From positions 62,001 through 126,000 of the forward strand of contig CALYQQ010000009.1 in NCBI GenBank assembly GCA_945288535.1: DNA of 64,000 bases. The letters are read 5' to 3'. Below are positions 62,921 to 64,000 of this stretch, piece after piece. The DNA comes from an uncultured Enterobacterales bacterium. GTDB taxonomy: Bacteria; Pseudomonadota; Gammaproteobacteria; Enterobacterales; CALYQQ01. Below the pieces are notes generated by a model that was not told the origin of the DNA, searched no databases, and was given only the letters and a program-made list of their open reading frames with translations. The position numbers and the translations under genes are program-made. Within the stretch, counting starts at the first letter, position 1, and each line of letters opens with the position of its first letter.

Positions 62921-64000
62921 TTAAGTGTTATTAATGGGAATTGCTAAATCTGAATTTAGATAAGCAATTGTATTTCCTAGGCCATCTTTCATATGCTCAG
63001 GAAAAGGAGAACCAGCAACAATTCCTTTTGTCGCTAGTTTTTTTTCTACATGTTCATACATTTTATAAAGACTTGGGCAATAATAATCCTTATGTTCTTG
63101 ATCATTATTAAAAAACTTATAAGATCTAGCTTGACATCCACCATGACAAATATATTGCCATTTACAATGAGTACATGAATATGTTGGTTGTCTCGTTCTA
63201 AATTTTCGTGCAACTGGTGAATGCATTATTTTATCAAGTGATTGCTGATTTAAATTGCCATAAATTAATGAAGAAATACCAGATAAACTTGCACAAGGAT
63301 AGATGTCGCCTAAAGGATCGGTTGAGCAGTTTGCATTACCACATTGTGATAAACCTTCACAATCGGCCGCTCTTCCTAAAAGGATACTTTTTGTCTTATT
63401 AATAAAATCAGCAATATAAATATATTTATCTTTTTTAGCATCAAACCAAAGATTATAAAGTTTTATCCAAGGTTCTGCATACTCATCTGGCATTAAACCT
63501 AATTCATTATATTCATTTATAGCATTACCAGATTTATTTAATGGTATGATATTAAATGGAATATGATTCTCAACCATAAAATCATATATTTCTTCAACAT
63601 AATCTTTATTTGCTTTACTAATTACTAATGCGCTACCACAAATTAAACCGATATTATGTAATTTCTTAATTGATGCTATTACTCTATCAAAACTTCCATT
63701 GCCTTTTTTATCTATTCTATTTTTATCATGGTATAATTTTGGACCATCAATAGAAATACTAACAAGAAATTTATTATTTAATAAAAAATCTGCCCATTTA
63801 TTATTTATTAAAGTTCCATTAGTCTGTAAAATATTTGTATAATGCATATCACCTGAATATTTATTTTGTAACTCTATAACTTTCTTGTAAAAGTCTAAAC
63901 CTGCCAGCATAGGCTCCCCCCCATGCCATATAAAATCAATGCTTGTGAATTCTTTTACTTTTTTTGTATAAGAAAATGTTTCCAATATTGTTTTTTCTAA
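62921..64000 (-). CDS. Radical SAM/SPASM peptide maturase, 5' end beyond window
   Basis: The frame is open to the window edge, so the start and the CxxxCxxC [4Fe-4S] motif are outside. The visible part has WHGGEP (SAM-binding GGEP), TNGTLI, SIDGP and a C-terminal SPASM domain: CEGLSQCGNANCSTDPLGDIYPC, then CTHCKWQYICHGGC and YYC, enough to bind two auxiliary clusters. This is the architecture of maturases such as DarE and XyeB that cross-link aromatic residues. The adjacent downstream gene ends in a dynobactin-like core, so this enzyme most likely forms its rings. A TTG at 63985 should not be taken as the start. Confidence 0.92.
   Translation of the reverse strand, partial: LEKTILETFSYTKKVKEFTSIDFIWHGGEPMLAGLDFYKKVIELQNKYSGDMHYTNILQTNGTLINNKWADFLLNNKFLVSISIDGPKLYHDKNRIDKKGNGSFDRVIASIKKLHNIGLICGSALVISKANKDYVEEIYDFMVENHIPFNIIPLNKSGNAINEYNELGLMPDEYAEPWIKLYNLWFDAKKDKYIYIADFINKTKSILLGRAADCEGLSQCGNANCSTDPLGDIYPCASLSGISSLIYGNLNQQSLDKIMHSPVARKFRTRQPTYSCTHCKWQYICHGGCQARSYKFFNNDQEHKDYYCPSLYKMYEHVEKKLATKGIVAGSPFPEHMKDGLGNTIAYLNSDLAIPINNT

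Noticed and set aside
63985-63987. TTG at 63985 as the start of the radical SAM gene
   Set aside because: The frame continues to the window edge, and a start here would leave the enzyme without its CxxxCxxC cluster motif.

Overview
The window is AT-rich (most spacers look above 75% A+T) and comes from a gammaproteobacterium. The formate dehydrogenase-O locus is laid out as in E. coli and its large subunit is nearly collinear with the E. coli protein as I remember it. The sucrose-type permease and repressor, the ScrR/Cra-like regulator, ESPR-type two-partner secretion and ColV-type export genes point to Enterobacterales or Orbaceae. Low GC, long empty spacers and several decayed genes suggest an insect- or host-associated bacterium (Gilliamella/Orbaceae, or an Arsenophonus-like member of Morganellaceae). 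That placement is inference.

Layout. 0.2-11.3 kb: a selenium-dependent formate dehydrogenase island: fdhD, fdoGHI, fdhE, then selA, selB and tRNA-Sec (selC). An in-frame UGA with a SECIS-like hairpin in fdoG ties the two halves together. 11.9-22.9 kb: a secreted EEP-family hydrolase; a CscB-like permease, GH172 and ScrR-like repressor operon for fructose-containing sugars; yagU; a PAP2 phosphatase; a beta-glucoside PTS and 6-phospho-beta-glucosidase pair. 23.3-31.0 kb: a MarR/HlyD/ABC-2 efflux operon without an ATPase, and a Fur-box-controlled siderophore ABC importer. 32.7-38.8 kb: a compact uncharacterised fatty-acid/polyketide operon (ACP, KS, MaoC dehydratase, FabG, PF10118-type protein, hydrolase-like/methyltransferase fusion). 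39.0-41.0 kb: a fadH pseudogene. 41.6-49.1 kb: a two-partner secretion pair whose large exoprotein appears to be cut off at its C terminus. 49.1-53.8 kb: a decayed island with remnants of a beta-propeller protein, galU and a P4-type integrase, next to tRNA-Gly.

54.3-64.0 kb: a peptide-secretion locus on the minus strand with two tandem ColV-type exporters (HlyD plus C39-peptidase ABC). Each is preceded by its own small precursor gene and a terminator hairpin. One precursor (57880-58113) has a textbook ColV-type leader. The other (62732-62908, 58 aa) lies 12 nt after a radical SAM/SPASM maturase and ends in WNGNVYRYSFR. This lines up with the BamA-inhibiting antibiotic dynobactin A (WNSNVHSYRF, from memory), with 6 of 10 positions identical, including the Trp-x-x-Asn of ring 1 and the Tyr of ring 2. 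I regard this as the most exciting system in the window: a putative new dynobactin-family antibiotic joined to a dedicated double-glycine exporter.
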